A DNA stretch of 64,000 nucleotides from positions 346,998 through 410,997 of the forward strand of contig NZ_BSTS01000003.1 in NCBI RefSeq assembly GCF_030269665.1. Reading direction: 5' to 3'. Shown here one piece after another: positions 18,742 to 26,749 of the stretch; within the stretch, counting starts at the first letter, position 1, and every line of letters starts with the position of its first letter. This DNA is from Actinomycetospora sp. NBRC 106375. GTDB taxonomy: Bacteria > Actinomycetota > Actinomycetes > Mycobacteriales > Pseudonocardiaceae. The position numbers and the translations under genes are program-made. Under the pieces are notes generated by a model, which had not been told where the DNA came from, searched no databases, and saw only the letters and a list, made by a program, of their open reading frames with translations.

Positions 18742-19530
18742 ATGTCCGAATCGGAGAAGCTGAAGCGCTTCCGCTGGCGGTCCCGGGACTTCACGCCGGA
18801 GGAGCTCGAGGAGGCGAGGCAGGCGTGGCGCAAGGCCATGCCGTGGGACCACCCGATGTCGCGCGGCGACAAGGTCCTGGTGTTCGCGACGCTCGGTGTC
18901 GTCGTCCTGATGGTCGCGTCGATGCCGTTCCGGCCGTTCCTGCTGGCGTCGCACCCGGTCGCCCTCAGCGCGGTGACCGGCAGCCTCTCCGCGATCGGCT
19001 CGGGCGCGGCCTTCGCCAGGATCGGGCAGGGCGACCTCTGGCTGGTGATCGTCGCGGGCGTCGTCGGGATGATCAAGTTCGACTGGCTGTTCTGGCTCGC
19101 CGGGCGCCGGTGGGGCACGCGGATCCTCGAGCTGTGGGCGCCCGGCGAGGTCGCGCGGCGCTTCGTGGCGCGGATCCGGTCGGCGCCGCGCTGGGCGATG
19201 GCGCTCGCCGTCGTCGGGGCGGCCCTGCCGGGGGTGCCCGCCCCGGCGGTGTTCGCCCTGGCCGGGCTGGGCCGGATGCGGCTGGTCCCGTTCCTGGTGC
19301 TCGACGCGGTCGGTGCCGCGCTCGTCGCCGGCCTCGGCTACGGCGTGGGGCAGAGCGGCGTCGACGTGGTGCTCCTGATCGATCAGTACGCCCTGTGGAT
19401 CACGCTGTCGCTCGTCGCCGTGGTGACGGTCCGGGCGAGCGTCCGGGCCCACCGCGAGAGCAAGGAGCCGCAGCGGGCTCCCGAGGGCGACGAGCCGGAA
19501 CCCGCTCCGGAGGGCGCCGGCTCCGGGTGA
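18742..19530 (+). CDS. DedA/VTT-domain membrane protein
   Basis: 262 aa from ATG18742. An amphipathic, charged N-terminus of about 45 residues is followed by hydrophobic segments (VLVFATLGVVVLMVASMPF; LWLVIVAGVVGMIKFDWLFW; AMALAVVGAALPGVPAPAVF; FLVLDAVGAALVAGLGYGVG; a last helix near LWITLSLVAVVTV) in the VTT/SNARE-associated (DedA) pattern, including the re-entrant GVPAPAVFALAGLGRM region. The C-terminal tail is acidic and Pro-rich. DedA proteins act in lipid flipping and envelope homeostasis. ATG18724 and GTG18727 lie inside the palindrome and are less likely starts. Confidence 0.75.
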   Translation: MSESEKLKRFRWRSRDFTPEELEEARQAWRKAMPWDHPMSRGDKVLVFATLGVVVLMVASMPFRPFLLASHPVALSAVTGSLSAIGSGAAFARIGQGDLWLVIVAGVVGMIKFDWLFWLAGRRWGTRILELWAPGEVARRFVARIRSAPRWAMALAVVGAALPGVPAPAVFALAGLGRMRLVPFLVLDAVGAALVAGLGYGVGQSGVDVVLLIDQYALWITLSLVAVVTVRASVRAHRESKEPQRAPEGDEPEPAPEGAGSG

Positions 19531-19559
19531 GGACCCGTGTCCCCGGGACACGGGTCCTC
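19529..19559. terminator. Perfect 15-bp bidirectional terminator
   Basis: Arms 19529-19543 and 19545-19559 are exact inverted copies with a single central base. It fills the gap between the convergent DedA gene (stop 19528-19530) and the rhodanese gene (stop at 19561), so it can end both transcripts. Confidence 0.75.
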
Positions 19560-19560
19560 G

Positions 19561-19884
19561 TCAGCCGAGCGAGCCCGTCGCCCCGTCGTCGCGCACGATC
19601 GCCCCGCCGTCGTCCGCCCAGGCCCGCAGGCCGCCGCCGAGGCTGACGGCGTCGACGCCCGCCTCGGTGAGCGCGGCCGCGGCGCGCGATCCGCGGCCGC
19701 CGCCGCGGCAGGTCGTGATCACGGATCGGTCGCCGAACTCGGCCGGGTCGAGGTCGCCGAGCGGCCGGTGGAGGGAGTCCGGGGCGTGGCCGGCGCCCCA
19801 CTCGTCGGGCTCGCGGACGTCGACGAGGACGGCCTCGCCGGCGTCGAGACGTCGGCGCGCCTCGGCGGCATCGATCTCGGTCAT
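19561..19884 (-). CDS. Single-domain rhodanese-like protein
   Basis: 107 aa, one rhodanese domain: AVLVDVREPDEWGAGHAPDS and the active-site loop TTCRGGGRGSRA with the persulfide-forming Cys at 59. Such proteins carry sulfane sulfur or act as cyanide/thiosulfate sulfurtransferases in the cytosol. ATG19884 has GAGGAGG upstream and overlaps the TetR stop in ATGA, so the two are translationally coupled. Confidence 0.88.
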   Translation of the reverse strand: MTEIDAAEARRRLDAGEAVLVDVREPDEWGAGHAPDSLHRPLGDLDPAEFGDRSVITTCRGGGRGSRAAAALTEAGVDAVSLGGGLRAWADDGGAIVRDDGATGSLG

Positions 19885-20564
19885 CGGTCCTCCTCGAGGT
19901 GGGTCGCCGTCAGGAACATCCGCTGCCAGGCATCGACCAGGTGCTCGCCGACCGCCGCCGCCGACCAGCCGCGGCCGTGCACCAGCAGCGTCCAGTACTC
20001 GGGCCCGTTCATGCTCCAGATGATGTCGGCGACGGCGTCGTCGGTGAGCTCGGGGCGCAGCTCGCCCGTACCGCGGAGGTCGGCGGCGAAGAGGCGCATG
20101 TTCGCGGCCCGCCGGTCGCTGATCTCCTGCCAGAGCGCCGCGGAGTCGGCGTCGGCGCCTGCGGCGTCGCGCAGGGCGAGGTACACCGGAGCGAGGCGGA
20201 CCTGCAGCGCGACCAGCCCGTCGACGTAGGCCTGGATCTTGTCGCGGGCGGTGGTGGCCGTCTGCACGCGGGCGACATAGTCCCGCTGGAGCGCGGGCAC
20301 GGCGTGGTCGGTGCCGGAGATCGCGCTCTCGAGGACCTCGCGGAGGAGCGCCGGCTTGCGGCCGACGGTGGCGTAGACCGTGTCGACCGCGACGCCGGCC
20401 CGGCGGGCGACCTCGGCGACCGCGGTCGCCCGGTAACCGTCGCGGACGAACAGCTCGCGGGCGGCCCCGAGGACGGCACGGCGGGTCGCCGCGGCCTGCT
20501 CCTCGCGGCGGGGGGAGTGGTAGCGCCGGGTGGACCGCCGATCCCGGGCGTCGCTGGTCGCCAG
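19881..20564 (-). CDS. TetR-family regulator with apparent CTG start
   Basis: TetR protein. The DNA-binding domain ATRRAVLGAARELFVRDGYR...VAEVARRAGVAVDTVY is fully in frame upstream of the first GTG (20300), and the frame runs back to a stop at 20588 with no ATG, GTG or TTG. CTG20564 has an AAGGAG-like ribosome site with about 8-9 nt spacing (read on the minus strand) and gives the usual length of about 227 aa (LATSDARDRRSTRRYH). A single-base error upstream is the alternative explanation. It overlaps the rhodanese start by 4 nt and is divergent from the cupin, which it probably controls together with itself. Confidence 0.7.
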   Translation of the reverse strand: MATSDARDRRSTRRYHSPRREEQAAATRRAVLGAARELFVRDGYRATAVAEVARRAGVAVDTVYATVGRKPALLREVLESAISGTDHAVPALQRDYVARVQTATTARDKIQAYVDGLVALQVRLAPVYLALRDAAGADADSAALWQEISDRRAANMRLFAADLRGTGELRPELTDDAVADIIWSMNGPEYWTLLVHGRGWSAAAVGEHLVDAWQRMFLTATHLEEDR

Positions 20565-20589
20565 CGCCTCGCTCCTTCCTCGATTTCAC

Positions 20590-20661
20590 CCGAACGTACA
20601 TCGGACGGATTGACAGGAGCAACGCGCCGCGCCAACCTCTGTTCATCCGAACGAGGTTCGG
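20590..20661. promoter_or_regulatory. Divergent tetR/cupin promoter with candidate TetR operators
   Basis: TTGACA at 20610-20615 is a good -35 for the cupin gene. CCGAAC (20647-20652), GAG, GTTCGG (20656-20661) form a perfect 6+3+6 palindrome where a repressor could block initiation. A related half-site, CCGAAC at 20590-20595 with CGG at 20602-20604, lies near the tetR start. Binding by the adjacent TetR protein is inferred. Confidence 0.5.
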
Positions 20662-20680
20662 GTCAACACAGGGGGGTCCG

Positions 20681-21193
20681 ATGCCCACGACGAGCACCGC
20701 CGACGACCGCGTGGTCGCCCGCGCCGCCGGAACCGGCCCCGCCACCTGGGCGATGGGCATGTTGCTCGAGCGCCTGGTCGGCGGCGAGGACACCGGCGGC
20801 CGGCTGTCCGCCTCGGTCGTCAGCCAGCCGCCGGGTCAGGCGAGCCCGCTCCACGTGCACACCCGGGAGGCGGAGGCGTGGTTCGTGCTCGACGGCACGA
20901 TCACCTACCGGGCGGGCGACGAGCTGACGCGGATGGGTGCGGGCGACTTCATCTACCTGCCGTCCGGGGTGCCCCACGCGTTCCGCATCACGGGAACGGC
21001 CCCGGCGCGGTTCCTGGCACTCGCACTGCCCGGGGGACTGCTCGACGTCTACGACGAAGTCGGCCGCCCCGCCACCGAGCGGCGTCTGCCGGACGGCGGG
21101 GTGAACCCCGCCGACCTGGAACGCTGGATGGAGGCCGGTCCGCGGTACGGGCTCCAGGTGGTGGGTCCGCCCCTCACCCCGCAGGAGGCCTGA
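20681..21193 (+). CDS. Cupin-domain protein
   Basis: 170 aa with a cupin_2 barrel at about 45-130: SPLHVHTREAEAWFVLDG contains the metal-binding H-x-H and Glu of motif 1, and LPSGVPHAFRITG the His of motif 2, so a mononuclear metal site is intact. ATG20681 is preceded by a G-run (GGGGGG, 4 nt away). It is divergent from tetR and presumably induced by the effector that TetR senses. Reaction unknown; such cupins are often dioxygenases or small-molecule binders. Confidence 0.83.
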   Translation: MPTTSTADDRVVARAAGTGPATWAMGMLLERLVGGEDTGGRLSASVVSQPPGQASPLHVHTREAEAWFVLDGTITYRAGDELTRMGAGDFIYLPSGVPHAFRITGTAPARFLALALPGGLLDVYDEVGRPATERRLPDGGVNPADLERWMEAGPRYGLQVVGPPLTPQEA

Positions 21194-21202
21194 CCCGGTC
21201 CC

Positions 21203-21219
21203 ATGACCTGCGAGGTCAT
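21203..21219 (+). terminator. Short hairpin after the cupin gene
   Basis: ATGACCT (21203-21209) and AGGTCAT (21213-21219) pair around GCG, 10 nt after the cupin stop. Seven bp is weak for a terminator; it could instead be an operator for the next gene. Confidence 0.35.
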
Positions 21220-21253
21220 CGACGCCGTGACCTCGCCGGGGTGTGCTGTGAGC

Positions 21254-21571
21254 ATGGACGGCACACCCGGATTCCGGTACGACGCCACCCTGCGGGCGGT
21301 CATCCGGGCCGACGCGTTCCTGTCGGCCGCGGTGGCACTGCTCGGGATGCTCAGCCCGGTGCTGATCGTGCTGCCGGTGCCGCCCACGGCCGTCACCGCG
21401 ATCGGCGTCGCCGCCATCGCGGCGGCACTCGTGCTGGCGGCGCTGGGCGCCGTCACCGCGGTGTTGCTGGCGGCGCGGATGCGGGCCGGGCACGGGCACG
21501 CCCCGCCGGGGCTGCGCCTGCCGTTGCCCGCCGGGATGAGACCGGACCTGGACGGTGTGCCGACGCCCTGA
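21254..21571 (+). CDS. Small two-helix membrane protein
   Basis: 105 aa from ATG21254 (GTG21248 is in frame). Two hydrophobic stretches, AFLSAAVALLGMLSPVLIVL and AIGVAAIAAALVLAALGAV, are separated by a short PPTAV turn, so it is probably a hairpin integral membrane protein. The C-terminal tail is basic and Pro-rich. Not recognised as a named family. It converges with the GH25 remnant 6 nt away. Confidence 0.5.
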   Translation: MDGTPGFRYDATLRAVIRADAFLSAAVALLGMLSPVLIVLPVPPTAVTAIGVAAIAAALVLAALGAVTAVLLAARMRAGHGHAPPGLRLPLPAGMRPDLDGVPTP

Positions 21572-21577
21572 CGCCGC

Positions 21578-22300
21578 TCAGGCCGGGGAGTCCGGCGTCG
21601 TCGTGCTGGGCGTCGTCGTGCTGGGTGGCGTGCTCGTGGTGGACGGTGGCGTGGACGGTGGCGCCGACGTGGACGTCGACGTGGGCGGGGTGCTCGAGGA
21701 GGTGGAGCCCGCGGACCCAGACGACGTCGACGGATCGGCGGCGAGCGCCTGGAGCTGCTCGGGCGTGCCGTGGAAGACGTCCTGGTCGCCGGGCAGGGGC
21801 CCGGAGTCGCTGTACTGCCAGAACGTCTCCTGCTCCCAGCCGGCCGGCAGGGTGCCCACGTCCTCGTCGTAGTGGGCGATGAACAGCGGGTTGTCGCCGA
21901 GCGCGTCGGAGTTCCCGGTGCACGCGCTCCACCAGCGCAGGCTGGTGTAGATCGTGGGCAGGCGGTGGGTGCGGGCGGCGACGGTGTCGGAGAACGACCG
22001 GATCCACGCCACCATGTTCTCCGGCGACATGCCGTAGCACTGGTCGCCGTAGGGGTCGTCCTCGATGTCGAGCATCGGCGGCAGGGTCCGGCCGTCCCCG
22101 CTCGGGGCCCCGCCGTGGTCGAGGAGGTAGGTCGCCTGGGTCGCGGCGTCCGAGCGGTCCGGCAGGGCGAAGTGGTACGCGCCGTGCAGCATCCCCGTGG
22201 CCGCCGCCCCGTCGTACGCCGAGGAGAAGTCGTCGTTCTGGAAGTCGGTGCGATCCGATGCCACCTGGGCACCATCGACCACACGGGTCCCACCTGTCAC
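21578..22300 (-). pseudogene. GH25-type lysozyme-like protein lacking its N-terminus
   Basis: 240 aa from GTG22300. AYHFALPDRSDAATQATYLL, LPPMLDIEDDPYGDQCYGMS (the D-x-E acids), WIRSFSDTVAARTHRLPTIY and WQYSDSGPLPGDQDVF are clear GH25 peptidoglycan hydrolase motifs. The first part of the barrel with the catalytic Asp in the D-x-S-x-Y/H-Q motif, and the signal peptide, are missing: the sequence begins just before TDFQNDDFSSAYDGA and the upstream 104 nt do not encode them in any frame. The C-terminal about 40 residues are a Ser/Thr/Pro repeat tail. Probably decayed or cytosolic and inactive. Confidence 0.72.
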
Positions 22301-22404
22301 ACACGACCCGGCCTCGTCATCCGGACGGGTCGCCACGGTCGTGCGGGACGGGAGACCCGCCGCGCCGCCCGGGCGCGATGGGACCCCCTTTCCCGGCGCG
22401 TCTC

Positions 22405-23397
22405 CTACGCGGCGTTGACCTTCGGCATGATGTCGTTGTTGATCCGCTTGAGGTCGTCGAGCGTCTTCGACACCGGCACGTCGGTGAACGGCGGCCAGAT
22501 CAGCGGCATGGTCATCCCGGCTTCCTTGTAGGCCTTGAGCCGGTCGGTGAGCTGCTTCTCGGTGCCCACCAGCAGGTTGGACGGCACGCCGTTGTCGGTC
22601 TGGTCGGTCTCCGCGTCCGTGATGACCGTCCAGATCATGCTGCAGATCTCGAGGTCCTTCGACCGCTTCGGGCTGCCGATCTCCTCGAACTGCTGGTCGA
22701 TGGCCTGGATCCACTTCCCGAGGCCCTCGGGCGAGTCCTGGATGCCGATCCAGCCGTCGAGGTCGTACTTCGTGATGCGCTTCGCCGAGCGCAGCGGGTC
22801 CTTGAGCCCGCTCATGAAGATCGGCGGGCGGGGCTGCTGGAGCGGCTTCGCGCCGAAGCCGCACCGGTCGAAGTCGGCGAACTCGCCGTGGAACTCGAAG
22901 AGGTCGTTCCCCCACACGCCCTGCAGGACCTCGATCGTCTCGCGGACGTGCTTGTGCCGCTTCGGGAAGATGTCCGTCGCGCTCGCGGCGGCGAACTCCT
23001 CGGGCATCCACCCGGCCCCGAGGCCGACGTTGAGGCGGCCGTTCGAGAGGTGGTCGATGGTCGCGAGCTCGGCGGCGAGCACGCCCGGCGCACGGAACGG
23101 CGTGTCGATGATGCTCTGGCCGATGCGGATCCTCGAGGTCCGCGCGGCGAGCCACGGGAGCAGCGGGTAGCCCTGGAACCACTGCCCGCGGGCGGCGACC
23201 GGCAGGGCGTGGGGGAGACCCTCCATCATGCCGAAGGTGTGCTGGAGCTGCTCGTTGTCGGACGCCTCCGGCACGACGATGCGGTCCAGCGTCCACACCG
23301 AGTCGAACTCGAGCTCCTCGGCGAGATCGGTGAGATCCTCCAGCTCCTTGATCGTCACCTCGGTGCGGAAGTTCGGCAGGTACAGAGCGAGCTTCAT
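22405..23397 (-). CDS. LLM-class flavin-dependent oxidoreductase
   Basis: 330-aa luciferase-like (bacterial luciferase/F420 or FMN TIM-barrel) oxidoreductase: MKLALYLPNFRTEV, FDSVWTLDRIVVPE, RIRIGQSIIDTPFRAPGVLA, LSNGRLNVGLGAGWMPEEF and GLKDPLRSAKRI are in order. No signal peptide. F420 use is typical in actinobacteria, but the cofactor cannot be fixed from sequence alone. It is divergent from the adenylate-forming enzyme at 23538. The substrate is unknown. Confidence 0.9.
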   Translation of the reverse strand: MKLALYLPNFRTEVTIKELEDLTDLAEELEFDSVWTLDRIVVPEASDNEQLQHTFGMMEGLPHALPVAARGQWFQGYPLLPWLAARTSRIRIGQSIIDTPFRAPGVLAAELATIDHLSNGRLNVGLGAGWMPEEFAAASATDIFPKRHKHVRETIEVLQGVWGNDLFEFHGEFADFDRCGFGAKPLQQPRPPIFMSGLKDPLRSAKRITKYDLDGWIGIQDSPEGLGKWIQAIDQQFEEIGSPKRSKDLEICSMIWTVITDAETDQTDNGVPSNLLVGTEKQLTDRLKAYKEAGMTMPLIWPPFTDVPVSKTLDDLKRINNDIMPKVNAA

Positions 23398-23537
23398 CAG
23401 GCTACGGCCTCCTCGCCGGGCGTGTTAGGCGGATCACATTCCGCTGTGAGGACGCTGCCGCACCCGTCGATCCGACGCAAGCGTCGTGCGCAACCGACCC
23501 CTGGCCCGGGCAGGACGGCGACCGGCATGATCCTTCG

Positions 23538-25097
23538 GTGACCACGACCGGCACGCCCGGGACCTTCGCCCACCTCTGGCAGGACGCGGTCGCGCGACAC
23601 GGCCGCCGCCCCTTCCTCGTGTTCCGCGGCGAGGACGGCCGGGTCGACACGTGGACCTACGACGAGTTCGACCGCGTCGTGCGCGACACGATGGCGCTGC
23701 TGATCGCCCACGGTGTGGTCGAGGGCGACGCCGTGCACCTGTGCCTGCGCAACTGCCCGGGGTTCATCGCGCTGTGGCTGGCCTGCGCCGAGCTGGGCGC
23801 CTGGATGGTGCCCGTCGACCCGGCGTCGAGCAGCCGCGACATCGAGACCCAGCTGGCCCGCGTCTCGCCGAAGGTCGGCTTCCACGCCGCCGCGCGCGCC
23901 GACACGTACCGCGCCGGTGCCGAGGGCTCGAGGGTGCGGGTCCTCGCGCTCGAGGAGACCGCCGTCGACGTCCGGGCGGGCGGGCGGCTGCGGGCCGGCG
24001 ACGGCCGGACCGTCGACGAGGACCCCGTCGCGCCGGAAGCCCGCCTGGCCGTGATGTTCACGTCGGGCACGACCTCGCAGCCCAAGGGCGTGGTGCTCAC
24101 CCAGGCCAACTACCGCTACGTCGCCGAGGCCATGGCGGCCGCGGCGGGCCTCGAGGCGGACGACCGGTGGCTGGTGACGCTGCCGCTGTTCCATGCGAAC
24201 GCCCAGTTCTACTGCTTCGCCTCCGCGATCGCGGTCGGCGCCTCGGTCGCCCTGACCGCGGCGTTCTCGGCGAGCCGGTGGGTCGAGCAGGCGACCGAGC
24301 TCGGGGCGTCCCACGCCAGCCTCTTCGCCGCCCCGGTCCGGATGATCCTCGCGCGTACCCCCGAGGGCACCACCTGCCGGCTGCGGCACACCTGGTTCGC
24401 GCAGAACCTGGGGCCCGAGCACCACCGCCGGTTCGGCGAGCTCACCGGCGTCCTGCCGCGCCAGCTCTACGGCATGACCGAGACGACCGCGATCGTCACC
24501 GCGGACCGCAGCGAGCCGCCCGCCCCCGACCTCATCGGCGAGCCCATCGCCGGGCGCGCGGTGCGCCTCGTCGACCCGGCCACGGGCGAGGAGGCCGGCT
24601 CCGGGACGCCGGGGGTGATCACGCTGGCGGGGGAGCGGGGCGTCGACCTGTTCCGCGAGTACCTCGACGACCCGGCGGTCACCGAGCGCTCCTTCACCAC
24701 CGACGAGCAGGGCGTGACCTGGTTCCGCACCGGCGACCTCGCCGTGGACACCGGGGGCGGGGCGCTGCGCTTCGTCGGGCGGGTCGACGACGTCATCAAG
24801 GTCGCCGGCGAGAACGTCAGCCTGACCGAGGTCGAGGCGATCCTCGCCCAGGCCCCGGGCATCTTCGAGGTCGCCGTCCTGGCGAGGGACGACGAGGTCC
24901 GCGACCACGTGCCCGTCGCGTACGTCGTCCCCCACGACCCGGCCGACCCACCCGCACTCGACGACCTGGCGGCCTGGGCCGCCGAGCGGCTCGCGCCGTC
25001 GGCACGCCCCCGCGAGTGGCACCACATCGAGAGCCTCCCGCGCACCAGCGTCGGCAAGGTGCGCCGGTTCAAGATCGGGACGGACGCGGTCGGCTGA
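23538..25097 (+). CDS. Acyl-CoA synthetase / adenylate-forming ligase (CaiC-like)
   Basis: 519-aa ANL-superfamily enzyme that activates a carboxylic acid as acyl-adenylate and usually as a CoA thioester. P-loop A3 is FTSGTTSQPKGVVLT; A5 is LYGMTETT; A7 is WFRTGDLAV; A8 is FVGRVDDVIKVAGENVS; and the catalytic A10 Lys is in TSVGKVRRFKI near the C-terminus. The sequence style resembles CaiC-like carnitine or crotonobetaine ligases, but the substrate is not established. GTG23538 is the start. It leads a cluster with a second ligase 70 nt downstream. Confidence 0.88.
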   Translation: MTTTGTPGTFAHLWQDAVARHGRRPFLVFRGEDGRVDTWTYDEFDRVVRDTMALLIAHGVVEGDAVHLCLRNCPGFIALWLACAELGAWMVPVDPASSSRDIETQLARVSPKVGFHAAARADTYRAGAEGSRVRVLALEETAVDVRAGGRLRAGDGRTVDEDPVAPEARLAVMFTSGTTSQPKGVVLTQANYRYVAEAMAAAAGLEADDRWLVTLPLFHANAQFYCFASAIAVGASVALTAAFSASRWVEQATELGASHASLFAAPVRMILARTPEGTTCRLRHTWFAQNLGPEHHRRFGELTGVLPRQLYGMTETTAIVTADRSEPPAPDLIGEPIAGRAVRLVDPATGEEAGSGTPGVITLAGERGVDLFREYLDDPAVTERSFTTDEQGVTWFRTGDLAVDTGGGALRFVGRVDDVIKVAGENVSLTEVEAILAQAPGIFEVAVLARDDEVRDHVPVAYVVPHDPADPPALDDLAAWAAERLAPSARPREWHHIESLPRTSVGKVRRFKIGTDAVG

Positions 25098-25167
25098 GCC
25101 GCGGGTGCTTGCCGACCGGGCCCGCCCGGCGGTCTGATGATCCCCCGACCACGGTGAGGAGCAGCGG

Positions 25168-26748
25168 ATGGACGATCTCGACCGGTATCTCCCGCCGTAC
25201 ACCGCGGACGTCGCGCGGGCGCGGCGCCAGTCGATCGGCTCGCTGCTGGCGCGCACCGCGATCAAGTACCCGGGGAAGACGGCGGTGGTGCACCGCGGGA
25301 CGCGCAGGACGTTCGCGGAGCTCGACACCGAGGCGAACCGCGTGGCGAACGCGCTGACGGCGCGGGGCGTCGTCCGGAACCAGCGCGTCGCGATCCACTC
25401 GCACAACTCCTACGCCTTCGTCGTCGCCTACTTCGCCCTCGCGCGGCTCGGCGCGATCTCGGTGCCGGTGAACTTCAACTTCGTGCCCTCGGAGGCCCGC
25501 TACGTCCTGGACGACAGCGGCGCCACGGCCGCGATCGTGGAGGACGCCCTGGTCGAGACCTTCGAGGCGGCCGACGTGCCCGTGGACCTGCGGGTCACGG
25601 TGGGCGCGCGCGACGGGTGGACGTCGTTCGACGAGCTGCTGGCGCACGACGACGCGAGCGAGCCGGACGTCGCGATCGGCGACGACGACCCGGTGCAGCT
25701 GCTCTACACGAGCGGCACCACCTCGGCGCCCAAGGGCGCGATCATGACCAGTCGCAACCTCATCGCGCAGTACGTCAGCGACATCGTCGACGGCGAGTAC
25801 CACCGCGACGACGTCGAGCTGCACGCGCTGCCGCTGTACCACTGCGCCGCTCTGCACGACTTCCTCACGCCCGACGTCTACCTGGGCGCCACGAGCGTCG
25901 TGGTCGACAGCGCGGACCCGGAGACGATCCTGGCCACCGTCGAGGCCGAGCGGATCACGAAGATGTTCTGCCCGCCCACGGTGTGGATCCGGCTGCTGCG
26001 CTCGCCGGCGTTCGACACCCACGACCTGTCCTCGCTGCGCAAGGGCTACTACGGGGCGGCGATCATGCCCGTCGCCGTGCTGGAGGAGCTGGGCCGGCGG
26101 CTGCCCGACATCCGGCTGTTCAACTACTACGGGCAGACCGAGCTCGCGCCCAACGCGACGGTGCTGTTCCCGGAGGAGCAGATCACGAAGGCGGGGACGG
26201 CCGGGCGCCCGAGCCTCAACGTCGAGACGCGGCTGCACGACGACGAGGACCGGCCGGTGCCGGTGGGCCAGGTCGGCGAGATCGTGCACCGGACCCCGCA
26301 CGCCATGCGCGGCTACTGGGGCAAGCCGGACGCGACGGCCGAGGTGTTCAAGGACGGCTGGTTCCACAGCGGCGACCTCGGGGTGATGGACGCCGACGGC
26401 TACCTCACGATCGTCGACCGCAAGAAGGACATCATCATCACCGGCGGTGAGAACGTCGCCAGCCGCGAGGTCGAGGACGCCATCTACACCCACGCCGCGG
26501 TCAGCGAGGTCGCGGTGTTCGGCGTCAAGCACCCCGAGTGGATCGAGGCGGTCGCCGCCGCGGTGGTCCTGCGCGACGGGGAGCGGGCCGAGGCCTCCGA
26601 GATCGTCGCGCACGCCCGCGGGCGGCTGGCCGGGTTCAAGGCGCCCAAGTACGTCGTCCTCGTCGACGAGCTGCCGAAGAACCCGAGTGGCAAGATCCTC
26701 AAGCGCGAGCTGCGGGACACCTGGGCCGGGCTCGCGCAGGACGGATGA
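25168..26748 (+). CDS. Fatty-acid/acyl-CoA ligase (AMP-forming)
   Basis: 526-aa ANL enzyme. A3 LYTSGTTSAPKGAIMT; A5 FNYYGQTELAPNAT; A7 GWFHSGDLGVMDADGYL; A8 IVDRKKDIIITGGENVASRE; A10 Lys in NPSGKILKREL. Domain order and length fit medium/long-chain acyl-CoA synthetases. ATG25168 has GAGGAG with about 7 nt spacing. The next gene begins 1 nt after the stop (TGAGATG), so they are co-transcribed, and the CaiC-like ligase upstream is likely in the same operon. Substrate unknown. Confidence 0.92.
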   Translation: MDDLDRYLPPYTADVARARRQSIGSLLARTAIKYPGKTAVVHRGTRRTFAELDTEANRVANALTARGVVRNQRVAIHSHNSYAFVVAYFALARLGAISVPVNFNFVPSEARYVLDDSGATAAIVEDALVETFEAADVPVDLRVTVGARDGWTSFDELLAHDDASEPDVAIGDDDPVQLLYTSGTTSAPKGAIMTSRNLIAQYVSDIVDGEYHRDDVELHALPLYHCAALHDFLTPDVYLGATSVVVDSADPETILATVEAERITKMFCPPTVWIRLLRSPAFDTHDLSSLRKGYYGAAIMPVAVLEELGRRLPDIRLFNYYGQTELAPNATVLFPEEQITKAGTAGRPSLNVETRLHDDEDRPVPVGQVGEIVHRTPHAMRGYWGKPDATAEVFKDGWFHSGDLGVMDADGYLTIVDRKKDIIITGGENVASREVEDAIYTHAAVSEVAVFGVKHPEWIEAVAAAVVLRDGERAEASEIVAHARGRLAGFKAPKYVVLVDELPKNPSGKILKRELRDTWAGLAQDG

Positions 26749-26749
26749 G

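Larger units (their letters stand above)
17270..18763 (+). pseudogene. Quinone oxidoreductase-like gene, 3' end replaced
   Basis: MDR-family zinc-free oxidoreductase. From ATG17270 the sequence is normal (GEVLVRVVAAGVNFADVAK, VLVHAAAGATGQAAVVAAK NADPH-binding segment, HVVGFNLGALI) up to GVVPPGRPTAYDLA near 18173, where the last about 20 residues of the family should follow. Instead the frame runs out of phase through an ECF sigma-factor remnant and gives a long Arg/Gly/Pro-rich tail of some 195 residues to a stop at 18763, inside the next gene. The tail is not plausible protein, so the product is probably non-functional or truncated by decay. GTG17264 is an alternative start. Confidence 0.75.

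Noticed and set aside
19881..20300. Short 139-codon TetR version from GTG20300
   Set aside because: It would lack the whole DNA-binding domain that is present upstream in the same frame; the CTG start gives the full protein.
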